64,000 nucleotides of DNA from an uncultured Collinsella sp. (GCA_902494345.1 CABUSV010000001.1:1-64000), one strand, 5' to 3'; numbered from the stretch's first letter, positions 29,031 to 40,523 are shown. The notes: generated by a model from the letters alone, not told the origin. Program-made: numbers and translations.

Positions 29031-30287
29031 TTACATCCCCGTTAGCAGCACGATGTCGAGAACCGTTACGATGACGCCGATTCCTACGAGCAACGCGTTG
29101 AGCGGGCGCGAGTTGGCGTATTTGCCCATGACGCGGCGTGAGCTGGTGAGCCGTATAAGCACGAATACCGTGATCGGCAGCTGAAGCGACAGCAGCGCCT
29201 GGCTCCAGATGAGACCTTCAAAAGGATTTGGGACGACCAGGCACGCCGCCACTGCGCCGGCGAAACAGGCCACCACCCCGATCGAGGAATGTCGGTCGTG
29301 GATGTCGTATTCCTCGTCGAACATGCCTGCGGTGATGGTGCCTGCCGCCATGCCTGCCGTCACACTACTCGAGAGGCCCGCAAACAGCAGCGCCACCGCA
29401 AAGATTGTCGAGCTTGCTGGGCCCAGAATGGGGGAGAGCGTGTCCGCTGCGACGGCGAGGTCGTCTACGACAATGCCGTGCGCAAAGAAGGTCGTTGCGG
29501 CCAGGATGACCATGGCCGAGTTGATTGCCCAGCCCACGCCCATCGAAAAGAGCGTGTCGAAGAGCTCATAGCGCAGACGCTCTTCGATAACCTGCTCGCC
29601 TTGGCCTTCGAAGTGCATGGATTGGATGACCTCGGAGTGCAGAAAGAGGTTGTGGGGCATAACGACCGCACCCAGGACACTCACGATGATTGCGGCCGAG
29701 CCAGTGGGCATACTGGGTGTGATCCAGCTTGCGGCGGCCTGCGGCCAGTCGACCTTGACCAGCGTAAGCTCTGCCAAAAACGAGAGTCCTACCACGCCTA
29801 CGAAGGCGATGATCCATCGCTCGGCGCGCTTATAGGAGCTTGTCATGAGCATCGCTATCGATACTGCCGCCACGATGACGCAGCCCGCGCGCACGGGCAG
29901 CCCAAAGAGCATTTGAAGGGCAATCGCGCCACCCAGGACTTCGGCCATGGCGGTGGCGATGGTCGCGAGATAGGCACTGGCGAGTACCGTGCGTCCAACG
30001 AAGCGGGGGAGGTAGCGCGTCGTGGCCTCGGCAAGACAGGCGCCCGTTGCGATACCCAGGTGTGCAGCGTTGTGCTGCAGCACAATGAGCATGATCGTGG
30101 ACAGCGTGACGATCCACAGCAGCGCGTAGCCAAACTGCGAGCCGGCGGCCATATTGGAGGCCCAATTGCCCGGGTCGATAAAGCCGACGGTCACGAGCAG
30201 TCCGGGGCCGATATGCCGCGCAATGTCTAGGCCTCCGTGACCACCGGTGCGCGGGGAGCCAAAATGATGTTTGAGATGGTTGATCAT
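29031..30287 (-). CDS. mntH: Nramp-family divalent metal transporter
   Basis: A 418-residue proton-coupled importer of Mn2+ (or Fe2+). The metal-site motif in the first helix, FIDPGNWASN, and the sixth-helix motif GAVVMPHNLFLHS are intact, and about eleven hydrophobic segments are visible. The Met six codons into the longest frame (30287) has AGGA about seven bases upstream; the first ATG at 30302 lacks a ribosome site. No MntR box was recognised. Mn versus Fe preference cannot be told. It probably forms a single-gene unit. Confidence 0.9.
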   Translation of the reverse strand: MINHLKHHFGSPRTGGHGGLDIARHIGPGLLVTVGFIDPGNWASNMAAGSQFGYALLWIVTLSTIMLIVLQHNAAHLGIATGACLAEATTRYLPRFVGRTVLASAYLATIATAMAEVLGGAIALQMLFGLPVRAGCVIVAAVSIAMLMTSSYKRAERWIIAFVGVVGLSFLAELTLVKVDWPQAAASWITPSMPTGSAAIIVSVLGAVVMPHNLFLHSEVIQSMHFEGQGEQVIEERLRYELFDTLFSMGVGWAINSAMVILAATTFFAHGIVVDDLAVAADTLSPILGPASSTIFAVALLFAGLSSSVTAGMAAGTITAGMFDEEYDIHDRHSSIGVVACFAGAVAACLVVPNPFEGLIWSQALLSLQLPITVFVLIRLTSSRRVMGKYANSRPLNALLVGIGVIVTVLDIVLLTGM

Positions 30288-30362
30288 GATCGATTCCTGC
30301 ATAGGGGCAGCGCGGTGCCGCGCTTGGGTTATGTGGCGCCGCGCGCTCGGTTTAGGTCGGGG

Positions 30363-31136
30363 TTACTTGCGCGCCTTGCCCTGGTTGGCCACGGCGTCAA
30401 TCTTGGCGGCAATGGTCGCCGGGTCGCCGATGTAGTGCTTGTCGAGAACGTTGAAATCGGCATCGAAGGTGTAGACGAGCGGCACGCCGGTGGGGATGTT
30501 GACCTTGAGGATCTCCTCGGGCGTGAGGTGCTCGAACTTCATGACGAGCGAGCGCAGGGAGTTGCCGTGTGCGGCGATGAGCACGCGCTTGCCGGCGAGC
30601 ATCTGGGGGCGAATCTCGTCTTCGAAATAAGGCCAGGCGCGGGCGATCGTATCCTTGAGGCACTCGGTATAGGGCAGCTGGTCGGGCGCGACATCGCGGT
30701 ATTGCTCCTGGGTGTGGGGGTCGCGCGTGTCGTCCGGCTCGAGCGCCGGTGGGCAGATGTCGAAGGAGCGGCGCCAGATGAGCACCTGCTCGTCGCCGTG
30801 CTCGGTTGCGGCATCGGCTTTGTTGAGACCCTGCAGCGCGCCGTAGTGGCGCTCGTTGAGCTTCCAGGATTTGATGACGGGCAGCCACTCGCGATCCATC
30901 TGGCCGAGCACGATGTTGAGGGTGTGGATCGCGCGCTTGAGACGCGAGGTGTAGCAGACGTCAAAGTCGAAGCCGGCTTCTTTGAGGGCTTGACCGCCCG
31001 CAGCGGCTTCCTCGCGGCCCGTGTCGGTGAGTTCTACGTCGGTCCAGCCGGTGAACAGGTTGAGTTTGTTCCACTCCGACTCTCCGTGGCGGATAAGGAC
31101 GAGTTGCATCGTCTTCCGGTCTGTCTGGTGTGCCAT
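30363..31136 (-). CDS. gpmA: 2,3-bisphosphoglycerate-dependent phosphoglycerate mutase
   Basis: Interconverts 3- and 2-phosphoglycerate in glycolysis. The protein is 257 residues. The catalytic LIRHGESEWNKLNLFTGWTD near residues 13-32 holds the phosphorylated His, and AAHGNSLRSLVMKFE holds the second His. LNERHYGALQGLNK is the dPGM signature. AAGGAGG lies five bases upstream of the ATG at 31136; nine further in-frame codons upstream are discounted. The gene is transcribed away from gltB, with repeats between them. Confidence 0.94.
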   Translation of the reverse strand: MAHQTDRKTMQLVLIRHGESEWNKLNLFTGWTDVELTDTGREEAAAGGQALKEAGFDFDVCYTSRLKRAIHTLNIVLGQMDREWLPVIKSWKLNERHYGALQGLNKADAATEHGDEQVLIWRRSFDICPPALEPDDTRDPHTQEQYRDVAPDQLPYTECLKDTIARAWPYFEDEIRPQMLAGKRVLIAAHGNSLRSLVMKFEHLTPEEILKVNIPTGVPLVYTFDADFNVLDKHYIGDPATIAAKIDAVANQGKARK

Positions 31137-31273
31137 AGGGGCCTCCTTAATGTGGCACGGCATGCGTGCCGTTTGTTTGACGCCGCAAAGGATACCCGTT
31201 TTAGGCTCAAAAGTTAACCAAGACTAACAAAATTGTTGTATTTGAATTGGATAGTGAAAGGGGACTGCCGAAA

Positions 31274-31332
31274 TGTCTTGATCTGTAACAACTGGGGATG
31301 GAAATTGGGTCTAGGTGTTACAGATCAAGACA
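31274..31332. repeat. Family-C inverted repeat
   Basis: TGTCTTGATCTGTAACA pairs perfectly with TGTTACAGATCAAGACA (17 bases). Compared with other copies, TTG in the left arm and CAA in the right arm have changed together. Confidence 0.88.
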
Positions 31333-31355
31333 GGAAGAAATGGTCCTATGGAAAA

Positions 31356-31412
31356 TCTCGATCTGTAACAGCTGACCGCCAAAACCGGCCCTTCGTGTTA
31401 CAGATTGAGACA
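31356..31412. repeat. Family-C inverted repeat
   Basis: TCTCGATCTGTAACA pairs with TGTTACAGATTGAGA with one G-U pair. The right arm encodes, on the minus strand, the stop codon of the coding remnant upstream. Confidence 0.85.
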
Positions 31413-31517
31413 TTCGGAATCGTCGGCGCCCGGCACGCGGAAGGTGGCGTTGTCGACGGGCTCAATCGACACCTCGGGCGCATGCTCAACCTGCGGCACC
31501 CACTCGTAGGGCGTGCG
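31398..31517 (-). pseudogene. Fragment of an unidentified coding sequence
   Basis: About 39 codons on the minus strand read as ordinary protein (TPYEWVPQVEHAPEV, then SIEPVDNATFRVPGADDSE) with GC-rich third positions and no repeats. The frame opens after a stop, has no start codon, and ends at a TAA inside a family-C repeat. It looks like the surviving C-terminal end of a lost gene. The parent is not recognised. Confidence 0.4.
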
Positions 31518-31617
31518 TTACGCGATTGTTTCGAAACGGGTGGGAAACACAGCGGGCCGGCGATGCTCCTAGTATGCCTATTCAACTGACTGTCTAAACA
31601 CCTAGGGGAGGATCGCG

Positions 31618-34600
31618 ATGCAGGCAGATTCCGCTCAGCAGCAGGGCCTTTATCGCCCCGAATTCGACCACGATGCGTGTGGCATCGGCGCGCTTGCCGA
31701 TATCAACGGCGAGCGCCATCACCAGATCCTGGACGATGCACTGTCCATTCTGGTTAACTTGGAGCACCGCGGTGGTACGGGACTCGAGAAGAACACCGGC
31801 GACGGCGCTGGCATCCTGTTCCAGGTTCCGCATCACTTTTTCCGTAAAGAGGCTCAAAAGTGCGGCCAGATTCTGCCGGCAGAGGGCGACTATGGCGTAG
31901 CCATGCTGTTCTTCCCGCAGGACGACAAGGGCGTAGAGGATGCCCGCCGCGTGTTTGAGGAGGGCTGCGCCGAGGCTGGCGTGCCGCTGCTCTTTTGGCG
32001 CGAGGTGCCGGTCGACCCGCACGACCTGGGCGAGACGGCCCGCGCCTGCATGCCTACCATCCTGCAGGCCTTCCTGGGCCGTCCGGACGACACGCCGGCA
32101 GGTGACGCCTTCGAGCGCCGCCTGTACGTGTGCCGCCGCACCATCGAGAAGAAGGCTGACGCCGAGTTTGCCCTGCGCGACAAGATCTTCTACGTGTGTT
32201 CCATGAGCTCGCGCACCATCGTGTACAAGGGCATGCTTGTGGCCACGCAGATGCGTCGCTTCTTCATCGACCTCAACGACGCCGCCGTCAAGACGGCCGT
32301 AGCGCTCGTCCACTCGCGCTACTCCACCAACACCACGCCCAGCTGGGAACGCGCGCACCCCAACCGCTTTATCATCCACAACGGCGAGATCAACACCCTC
32401 AAGGGCAACGTCAACTGGATCCGCGCCCGCGAGCCCAACCTGTACAGCCCCGTGCTGCAGCACGATCTTGAGCGCGTGATGCCCATCATCAACCGCGAGG
32501 GTTCCGACTCCGCGATTCTGGACAATGTGCTTGAGTTTTTGGTCATGAACGGTCGCCCGCTTACGCGTGCCGCATCCATGCTGCTGCCCGAGCCGTGGGA
32601 CCACAACGACAGCCTGAGTGAGGAGCGCCGCGCCTACGACGCTTACCAGTCCATGCTCATGGAGCCGTGGGATGGCCCGGCGGCCATCGCCTTTACCGAC
32701 GGTCGCACGCTGGGTGCCGCCCTCGACCGTAACGGCCTGCGTCCCGCCCGCTACTATGTGACGCGCGACGGTCGCTTTATGCTGGCGAGCGAGGTGGGCA
32801 CCATCGAGGTGAGCCCCGAGAACATCCTGACGAGCGGCTGCCTGGGACCGGGCCAGATGCTCGAGGTCGACTTTGCCCGCGGGCGCGTCATCTACAACGA
32901 TGAGCTGCGTGCCCGTTACGCCAAGGAAAAGCCCTACCGTGATTGGATTGCCGAGGAGACGCTAACCGTTGACGCGCTCGATGAGCCCGTTGCGGCAACG
33001 CCCGCCGAGGACGCCGAGGTGCCCGCCGCCGTGCGTATGGCCAAGCTCGGCTACCACTGGGATGACGTCGACGAGGTCGTGCGTCCCATGGCCCAGCAGG
33101 GCAAGGCTCCGCTCGCCTCGATGGGCATCGATGCGCCGCTGGCCTGCCTGTCCAAGAAGACGCGCTCGTTCTTTGACTACTTCTATCAGTTGTTCGCCCA
33201 GGTCACGAATCCGCCGATCGATGCCCTGCGCGAGCACATGGTCACCTCGACCACGCTCTACCTGGGCAACCACGGCAACCTGCTCGAGGACTCCCGTACG
33301 GCCTGCCAGCTGGTGCGCCTGGAGCGCCCGCTGCTGAGCGAGGAGGAGTTCGACCGCATTTGCGCGATTGACCGTGTTGGCTTTAAGACCCGCCGTTTCC
33401 GTGCCGTCTACCGCCGCGATGCCGGCGAGGGCGCGCTGCAGGCTGCGCTCAAGCAGCTTGCCGAAGACGTCGAGGCTGCGGTTCGCGATGGCGTGAACAT
33501 CGTGGTGCTGAGCGACCGTGCCGCTGCGGGCGAGGTGCCCGTGCCGTCGCTGCTCGCCGTGGGCTGCGTGCACAACCACCTGATCCGTGCCGGCGTGCGC
33601 ACCTTTGCCGATATCGTGGTGGAGTGCGGCGATGCCGTGTCTCCGCACGACTTTGCGGCGCTGGTGGGCTACTCCGCAAGCGGCATCTACCCGTACAACG
33701 CGCATGCGTGCATCCGCAATCTGGCGGCACGCGGCGACCTGGACGTGACGGCCGAGCAGGGCATCGCCAATTACAACAAGGCCGCGACGGCGGGCATCGT
33801 CTCCATCATGTCCAAGATGGGCATCTCCACGGTGCAGAGCTACCACTCTGCGCAGATCTTCGAGGCCGTGGGCTTTACGCCGGAGTTCGTCAACGCGTAC
33901 TTCGCCGGCACGGTGAGCCGTGTGGGCGGTATGGGCGTCGAGGACGTCGAGCGCGAGCAGAATGAGCGCTATGACGCCGCGCTTGCCATCCTTAAGAGCC
34001 CGGCTCCCGATCAGCTGCCCACGTTGGGCCTGACCAAGTGGCGCCCGCTCGGTGGCGAGGATCACCTCATCGATCCGCAGACCGTCTACCTGCTGCAGAC
34101 CGCCTGCCGCGAGGACAGCTACGACACCTTTAAGGAGTACAGCGCCCGCCTGCACCGCACCGGCCGTGCCGTGCGCCTGCGCGACCTGCTCGACTTTGAT
34201 GCCGGCGGCCGCACCCCGGTGGCACTCGACGAGGTCGAGCCCGCGCTCAACATCGTCCGCCGCTTTAACACCGGCGCCATGTCGTACGGCTCCATCAGCA
34301 AGGAAGCCCACGAGTGCATGGCCATCGCCATGAACCGCCTGCACGGCCGTTCCAACTCCGGCGAGGGCGGTGAGGATCCGCGTCGCGAGACCCCGCTGGC
34401 CAACGGCGACTCCAAGAACTCCGCGATCAAGCAGGTGGCAAGCGCGCGCTTTGGCGTGACGAGCCGCTACCTGTGCAGCGCCTTCGAGATTCAGATCAAG
34501 ATGGCCCAGGGCGCCAAGCCCGGCGAGGGCGGTCACCTGCCCGGCAAGAAGGTCTACCCCTGGATCGCCGAGGTCCGTCAGTCCACGCCCGGCATCGGCC

Positions 34601-36315
34601 TGATCTCGCCTCCGCCGCACCACGACATCTACTCCATCGAGGACCTGGCCGAGCTGATCTTTGACCTTAAGAACGCCAACCCCGGCGCGCGCGTGTCGGT
34701 CAAGCTGGTCAGCGAGGCCGGCGTCGGTACCATCGCCACCGGCGTTGCCAAGGGCGCTGCCGACAAGATTTTGATCAGCGGCCACAACGGCGGCTCGGGT
34801 GCCGCTGCTCGCGATTCCATTTGGCACGCCGGTCTGCCGCTGGAGCTCGGTCTTGCCGAGGCCCAGCAGACGCTGCTGCAAAACGGCCTGCGCTCGCGCG
34901 TGGTGCTCGAGGCCGACGGCAAGCTCATGGACGGCACCGATGTTGCCGTCGCCTGCCTGCTGGGTGCCGAGGAGTTTGGCTTTGCGACCATGCCGCTCAT
35001 CTCGATGGGCTGCCTCATGCAGCGCGACTGCCAGCAGGATACCTGCCCCGCCGGCATCGCTACGCAAAACTGCCGCCTGCGTCGCGGCTTCCGCGGCAAG
35101 CCCGAGCACGTTGAGCACTTTATGCTCTTTGTTGCCGAGCAACTGCGCGAGGTCATGGCGAGCCTGGGCTTCCGCACCGTCGACGAGATGGTCGGCCATC
35201 CCGAGTGCTTGCGCCAGATTGAGGTCCCGGGCAACCGCAAGGCTAACCTGCTCGATCTGTCGCCCGTGCTGGCGAGCGCGACCTGTGAGTTTGGTGCCCA
35301 CATCCCGGGTGCCGACGGCCGTCACTTCCTGCCCCAGATGGCTGCGGACAGCGAGCTCGACAAGACGCTCGACTCCACGTTGTTTGTGCCCTATACGGCC
35401 GATGCCCGTGCGCACCTGCGTCCGATTCGCTTCCGCGCCGATATCGCCAACGTCAACCGCTGCGTGGGCACCATCTTGGGCAACGCGGTGACCAAGGCGC
35501 ATCCCGAGGGCCTGCCCGCCGGCTCCATCACCATCGATTGCGATGGTTCGGCCGGTCAGAGCTTTGGCGCTTTCCTGCCGCGCGGCATTACGCTCAACGT
35601 GTGCGGCGACGCCAACGACTACTTTGGCAAGGGCCTTTCGGGCGGCGAGGTGTCGGTGCGCCCCAACCCGCATGCGACCTACAAGTTCGACGAGAACATC
35701 ATTGTGGGCAACGTTGCGTTCTTTGGCGCTACGAGCGGCCGCGGCTTCATTAACGGCCTGGCAGGCCAGCGCTTTGGCGTACGCAACTCCGGTGCCACGG
35801 TGGTGGTCGAGGGCTGCGGCAACCATGGCTGCGAGTACATGACGGGTGGTCTGGCGCTCATCCTGGGCGAGGTTGGGCAGAACTTCGCCGCCGGCATGAC
35901 GGGTGGCGTGGCCTATGTCTTTGACCAGTACGGCACGCTCGATGCCCGTGTTAACCACGAGAGCGTTGAGCTTAAAGCCCCGACGGCCGGCGAGCTGGCG
36001 CAGATTCGCGAGCTCATTCAGGAGCACGTGGACGCGACGCAGAGCCCGCGCGGCATTAAGCTGCTCTACAGCTTCGACTCGATGAACAAGCACTTTGTGA
36101 AGGTCATTCCGACCGAGTACGAGCGCGTGCTGGCGATTGTCGCCGCCGCCGAAGCCGTCGGCAAGACGCATGCGCAGGCCGAGGAGCTGGCGTTTGACAT
36201 TGTGACCGGTCGCGCGAGTGACGCGGATGTTGCTCGCTTCGATGTTGCGGGCGGTGCTGCGGGTGCTGCGTCCGTGGCTGCCAGCTCTGTTGCTTCGACC
36301 AAGAAGGAGGCGTAA
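31618..36315 (+). CDS. gltB: Glutamate synthase, large subunit
   Basis: Makes two glutamates from glutamine and 2-oxoglutarate. The protein is 1565 residues, full length. The N-terminal glutaminase domain starts at Cys21 (DHDACGIG) after a 20-residue propeptide, followed by EHRGGTG. The central and FMN-binding domains run to about 1200. The iron-sulfur cysteines are in GCLMQRDCQQDTCPAGIATQ near 1130-1150. The C-terminal Gly-rich beta-helix lies at about 1280-1500. GGGGAGGA is seven bases before the ATG. gltD follows five bases after the stop. This is the bacterial alpha subunit rather than a ferredoxin-dependent form, as shown by the adjacent beta subunit. Confidence 0.97.
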   Translation: MQADSAQQQGLYRPEFDHDACGIGALADINGERHHQILDDALSILVNLEHRGGTGLEKNTGDGAGILFQVPHHFFRKEAQKCGQILPAEGDYGVAMLFFPQDDKGVEDARRVFEEGCAEAGVPLLFWREVPVDPHDLGETARACMPTILQAFLGRPDDTPAGDAFERRLYVCRRTIEKKADAEFALRDKIFYVCSMSSRTIVYKGMLVATQMRRFFIDLNDAAVKTAVALVHSRYSTNTTPSWERAHPNRFIIHNGEINTLKGNVNWIRAREPNLYSPVLQHDLERVMPIINREGSDSAILDNVLEFLVMNGRPLTRAASMLLPEPWDHNDSLSEERRAYDAYQSMLMEPWDGPAAIAFTDGRTLGAALDRNGLRPARYYVTRDGRFMLASEVGTIEVSPENILTSGCLGPGQMLEVDFARGRVIYNDELRARYAKEKPYRDWIAEETLTVDALDEPVAATPAEDAEVPAAVRMAKLGYHWDDVDEVVRPMAQQGKAPLASMGIDAPLACLSKKTRSFFDYFYQLFAQVTNPPIDALREHMVTSTTLYLGNHGNLLEDSRTACQLVRLERPLLSEEEFDRICAIDRVGFKTRRFRAVYRRDAGEGALQAALKQLAEDVEAAVRDGVNIVVLSDRAAAGEVPVPSLLAVGCVHNHLIRAGVRTFADIVVECGDAVSPHDFAALVGYSASGIYPYNAHACIRNLAARGDLDVTAEQGIANYNKAATAGIVSIMSKMGISTVQSYHSAQIFEAVGFTPEFVNAYFAGTVSRVGGMGVEDVEREQNERYDAALAILKSPAPDQLPTLGLTKWRPLGGEDHLIDPQTVYLLQTACREDSYDTFKEYSARLHRTGRAVRLRDLLDFDAGGRTPVALDEVEPALNIVRRFNTGAMSYGSISKEAHECMAIAMNRLHGRSNSGEGGEDPRRETPLANGDSKNSAIKQVASARFGVTSRYLCSAFEIQIKMAQGAKPGEGGHLPGKKVYPWIAEVRQSTPGIGLISPPPHHDIYSIEDLAELIFDLKNANPGARVSVKLVSEAGVGTIATGVAKGAADKILISGHNGGSGAAARDSIWHAGLPLELGLAEAQQTLLQNGLRSRVVLEADGKLMDGTDVAVACLLGAEEFGFATMPLISMGCLMQRDCQQDTCPAGIATQNCRLRRGFRGKPEHVEHFMLFVAEQLREVMASLGFRTVDEMVGHPECLRQIEVPGNRKANLLDLSPVLASATCEFGAHIPGADGRHFLPQMAADSELDKTLDSTLFVPYTADARAHLRPIRFRADIANVNRCVGTILGNAVTKAHPEGLPAGSITIDCDGSAGQSFGAFLPRGITLNVCGDANDYFGKGLSGGEVSVRPNPHATYKFDENIIVGNVAFFGATSGRGFINGLAGQRFGVRNSGATVVVEGCGNHGCEYMTGGLALILGEVGQNFAAGMTGGVAYVFDQYGTLDARVNHESVELKAPTAGELAQIRELIQEHVDATQSPRGIKLLYSFDSMNKHFVKVIPTEYERVLAIVAAAEAVGKTHAQAEELAFDIVTGRASDADVARFDVAGGAAGAASVAASSVASTKKEA

Positions 36316-36320
36316 GTGCC

Positions 36321-37802
<1,482 letters not shown>

Positions 37803-37880
37803 AGTAGTCATTTAAGAACGTCCCCAATGACTGGTCATTTTTGTCTAGTCGTTGGGGACACTCTTTGCGAGCGATTTGCT
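37803..37880. repeat. Family-A inverted pair after gltD
   Basis: GTAGTCATTTAAGAACGTCC starts one unit; the opposite unit starts at CTAGTCGTTGGGGACACTCT. They face each other around a T-rich centre. The unit begins two bases after the gltD stop. A GCGAGCGATTTGCTCG mini-hairpin follows. Confidence 0.8.
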
Positions 37881-38154
37881 CGTTTGTCGACGTACGGGTG
37901 TTCATTTGTCGACTTCTTGGGCTGTGGTCACCTGTTGTTTCTGTGGTGGCTGTGGGTATCTGGCTCAAAAGGGCGGGTTGGCCGTCTATGTTTACCTGCG
38001 GTTTTGTTGCGGTGCGCTCATTCGGTCAAGTGCCCCGTCAAGTGTTTGGTCAGCATCTGGTTTGCAGCCGGAGGCCTATTTTGCCCGCGCTGGTCGTGGC
38101 CGACCACCCTCCTCGTAAGCTCAAATTGAGGTCTATCAGTTTGAGGAGGATGCC
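37881..38154. other. T-rich intergenic stretch and leader of the next gene
   Basis: No gene is recognised. Two GTCGAC palindromes lie at about 37887 and 37907. At the 3' end CCTCCTC (38108-38114) is complementary to the ribosome site GAGGAGG (38143-38149) of the next gene, which could fold to hide it. Confidence 0.45.
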
Positions 38155-38850
38155 ATGACTGACCACGCTTTAGACCGAGCGCAGCTAGCCGAAGCCGTCG
38201 GCAACGATATTGCCGACATGGCCCATTTTTGGATGCTGCGGAAGTTCCAGTTTTTGGAGCCGGCGCGCGAACAGTTCGAGATCATTGTCGACCCGTGGCT
38301 CAGCTATTGCACCGAGCCTTCGCAAAACGAAATCATGGCCTACAACATGGCATTTACCGATTGGCTGCTCTTCGAGCGCCCCTATCGCCACGGCAAGACG
38401 CTGCTCGAGCTGTATGTTGAAGAGCCGCCGACATCGCTTTCGCCTGCCTCGCTCAAGCGGCTCGAGCAGGTACGCGACACGCAGTATTTCTCGCGCTTTG
38501 GCATTTTGGACAAGGATCCTGCGACTGGTATAGTTGCGCTGAAGGATACGCGCACCGACCACCGCTTTGATGTCTACGACCCGCATATCGTGCAAAAGGA
38601 ACATTGGAGCGACGGAGCGATTGCGGTGCGCCTCGCCTGCGTCGACGATGTCTGGCTGACGGCGGGACAGCTCTATCTGTATGACATCGCGCGCCTGAGT
38701 GACACGGCGGTCGATGGGCCGGGTGCGGTGCATCCGGAGGATCTGCAGGACGGCTTTGACACCTCGTGCATCAGCTTCTTTTTGCGCCTGGTCCGCGACA
38801 TCATGGGTGCTCAGGGGCGGTACGTGAAGTCGCTTAACATCTACGAGTAG
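38155..38850 (+). CDS. Hypothetical protein, 231 residues
   Basis: No family is recognised. The protein is soluble, acidic and rich in aromatic residues (MAHFWMLRKFQF, AFTDWLLFERPY), with no signal, membrane segment, Cys cluster or nucleotide motif. The second half looks beta-rich (TGIVALKDTRTDHRFDVYD). That layout resembles small binding or adaptor proteins more than an enzyme. GAGGAGG lies five bases before the ATG, inside a predicted anti-ribosome-site hairpin, so translation may be controlled. It stands alone between repeats. Confidence 0.65.
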   Translation: MTDHALDRAQLAEAVGNDIADMAHFWMLRKFQFLEPAREQFEIIVDPWLSYCTEPSQNEIMAYNMAFTDWLLFERPYRHGKTLLELYVEEPPTSLSPASLKRLEQVRDTQYFSRFGILDKDPATGIVALKDTRTDHRFDVYDPHIVQKEHWSDGAIAVRLACVDDVWLTAGQLYLYDIARLSDTAVDGPGAVHPEDLQDGFDTSCISFFLRLVRDIMGAQGRYVKSLNIYE

Positions 38851-38897
38851 GAGTGGGAGTAGGGGATGTGGCTGGTGTCGCCCTGCTGCCCTGACTT

Positions 38898-38956
38898 TGT
38901 CTCAATCTGTAACGTTTGGCGGCTGTTTGGGCCCGTAACTGTTACAGATCGAGACA
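38898..38956. repeat. Family-C inverted repeat
   Basis: TGTCTCAATCTGTAAC pairs with GTTACAGATCGAGACA (one G-U pair) around a variable centre of about 27 bases. Confidence 0.85.
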
Positions 38957-39103
38957 TTTCCCTGATGTTGCCGGGGTGGGGCTCAACGTATTCCGTCCCC
39001 CACATCTCCTCTTCCCTCCGTTAACCGATGCGTCTGCAGTAATCCAGCGGGACTAGGTGATAATGGACAAATGTTCATGTTAATCGTGAGGGAGGAGCTC
39101 GAT

Positions 39104-40474
39104 ATGGCGTCTGCCGATCGTCCCACGTTGTTTATCAATGCGACCGTCTTGGATGGTTCGGAACATATGGAGCCGCAGCCCGACATGGCCGTGGCCGTTG
39201 AGCGCGGTGTCATCACGTGGATGGGGCCGAGTGCTGTGGCGCAGGCGCCTGCGGGTGCCGAGGTTATCGACCTGGCAGGTGCGTATCTCATGCCAGGCCT
39301 CATCAATATGCACGTGCATCTGTGCGGTTCGGGCAAGCCGGTTTCGGCGGGCGATGCGGGCACGCTGATGAAGAAGCTCGATAATCCCGTGGGGCGCGCC
39401 ATTGTGCGCCGCATCCTCAAGGGCAGTGCCCAGCAGCAGCTGGCAAGCGGCGTGACCACGGTGCGCGGCGCGGGCGACCCGCTGTTTGCGGATCTTGCCG
39501 TGCGCGATGCTATCGATGCCGGCAAGTATCAAGGTCCGCGCCTGGTGGCGCCGGGAACGGGCGTCACGGTGCCGGGCGGCCATGGTGCGGGCTTGTTCGC
39601 CCAGGTGGCCAACAGTTCCTCTGAGGCGGCCGAACAGGTGCGCGACCTGTACGCGCGCGGTGCCGACGTCATCAAGCTGTTCGTGACGGGCGGCGTGTTC
39701 GACGCTACCGAGGTGGGCGAGCCGGGCGTGCTGCGCATGCCGGTCGAGGTTGCCGCGGCGGCGTGCAAGGCGGCGCACGAGGTGGGCCTGCCGGTTATGG
39801 CTCATGTCGAGAGCACCGAGGGCGTGAAGGCTGCGCTTCAGGCCGGCGTCGATACGATCGAGCACGGCGCCCCGATGACTCCCGAGATCTTGGAACTGTA
39901 CCGCGGCGCCGCGGGCACGCAGCTTGAGGGACGTGCGCCCAGCGTTACTTGCACTATCAGCCCGGCGCTGCCGTTTGTATTGCTCGACCCGGAAAAGACC
40001 CATTCGACCGATACGCAAAAGAAGAACGGCGACATCGTGTGTTCGGGTATTATCGAGAGCGCTCGTGCCGCACTGGAAGCTGGCGTTAAGGTGGGCCTGG
40101 GCACGGACTCGAGCTGCCCGTTTGTGACGCAGTACGATATGTGGCGTGAGGTGGCCTATTTTGCCAAGTATGTCGGCGTGAGCAACGCTTTCGCGCTGCA
40201 TACGGCTACGCAAGTCAATGCCGAGCTGCTGGGGCTGGGCGGCGAGACCGGCACAATCGAGTGCGGTAAGGCCGCCGATATCCTGGTGACGCGCGAGAAC
40301 CCGCTTGAAGACCTGCGCGCGCTGCGTGAGCCGATGCACGTGATGTGTCGCGGCGATCTGGTGCGCAAGCTCAAGGTGAAGCATATTCCCGAGGTGGATG
40401 CCGAGCTCGACACGATTATGGCCATGCCGGCAGAAGCCCTGGCAGAGGAGCTCGCTCGCGACGGCGTAGCTTAG
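39104..40474 (+). CDS. Metal-dependent amidohydrolase
   Basis: A 456-residue cytosolic hydrolase of the amidohydrolase superfamily. The metal motif is MHVHLCG near residue 70, preceded by GLIN. Further ligands are likely in IKLFVTGG (Lys), MAHVEST (His), TIEHGAP (His) and GLGTDSS (Asp). The pattern fits the prolidase/imidazolonepropionase-like group (Xaa-Pro dipeptidase type), which hydrolyses cyclic or peptide-like amides; the substrate is unknown. GGAGGAG is six bases before the ATG at 39104. It forms a single-gene unit between a family-C repeat and a strong terminator. Confidence 0.82.
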   Translation: MASADRPTLFINATVLDGSEHMEPQPDMAVAVERGVITWMGPSAVAQAPAGAEVIDLAGAYLMPGLINMHVHLCGSGKPVSAGDAGTLMKKLDNPVGRAIVRRILKGSAQQQLASGVTTVRGAGDPLFADLAVRDAIDAGKYQGPRLVAPGTGVTVPGGHGAGLFAQVANSSSEAAEQVRDLYARGADVIKLFVTGGVFDATEVGEPGVLRMPVEVAAAACKAAHEVGLPVMAHVESTEGVKAALQAGVDTIEHGAPMTPEILELYRGAAGTQLEGRAPSVTCTISPALPFVLLDPEKTHSTDTQKKNGDIVCSGIIESARAALEAGVKVGLGTDSSCPFVTQYDMWREVAYFAKYVGVSNAFALHTATQVNAELLGLGGETGTIECGKAADILVTRENPLEDLRALREPMHVMCRGDLVRKLKVKHIPEVDAELDTIMAMPAEALAEELARDGVA

Positions 40475-40523
40475 GCGCTGGCGCGACGGGGCGACAGCTT
40501 TATCGAATGATGTCGCCCCATGC

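Larger units (their letters stand above)
31137..31617. other. Intergenic region between gpmA and gltB
   Basis: It holds two complete family-C inverted repeats (31274-31332 and 31356-31412), a short minus-strand coding remnant (31398-31517) and the gltB leader. The promoters of the divergent gpmA and gltB genes must lie here, but no strong -35/-10 pair stood out. Confidence 0.6.
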
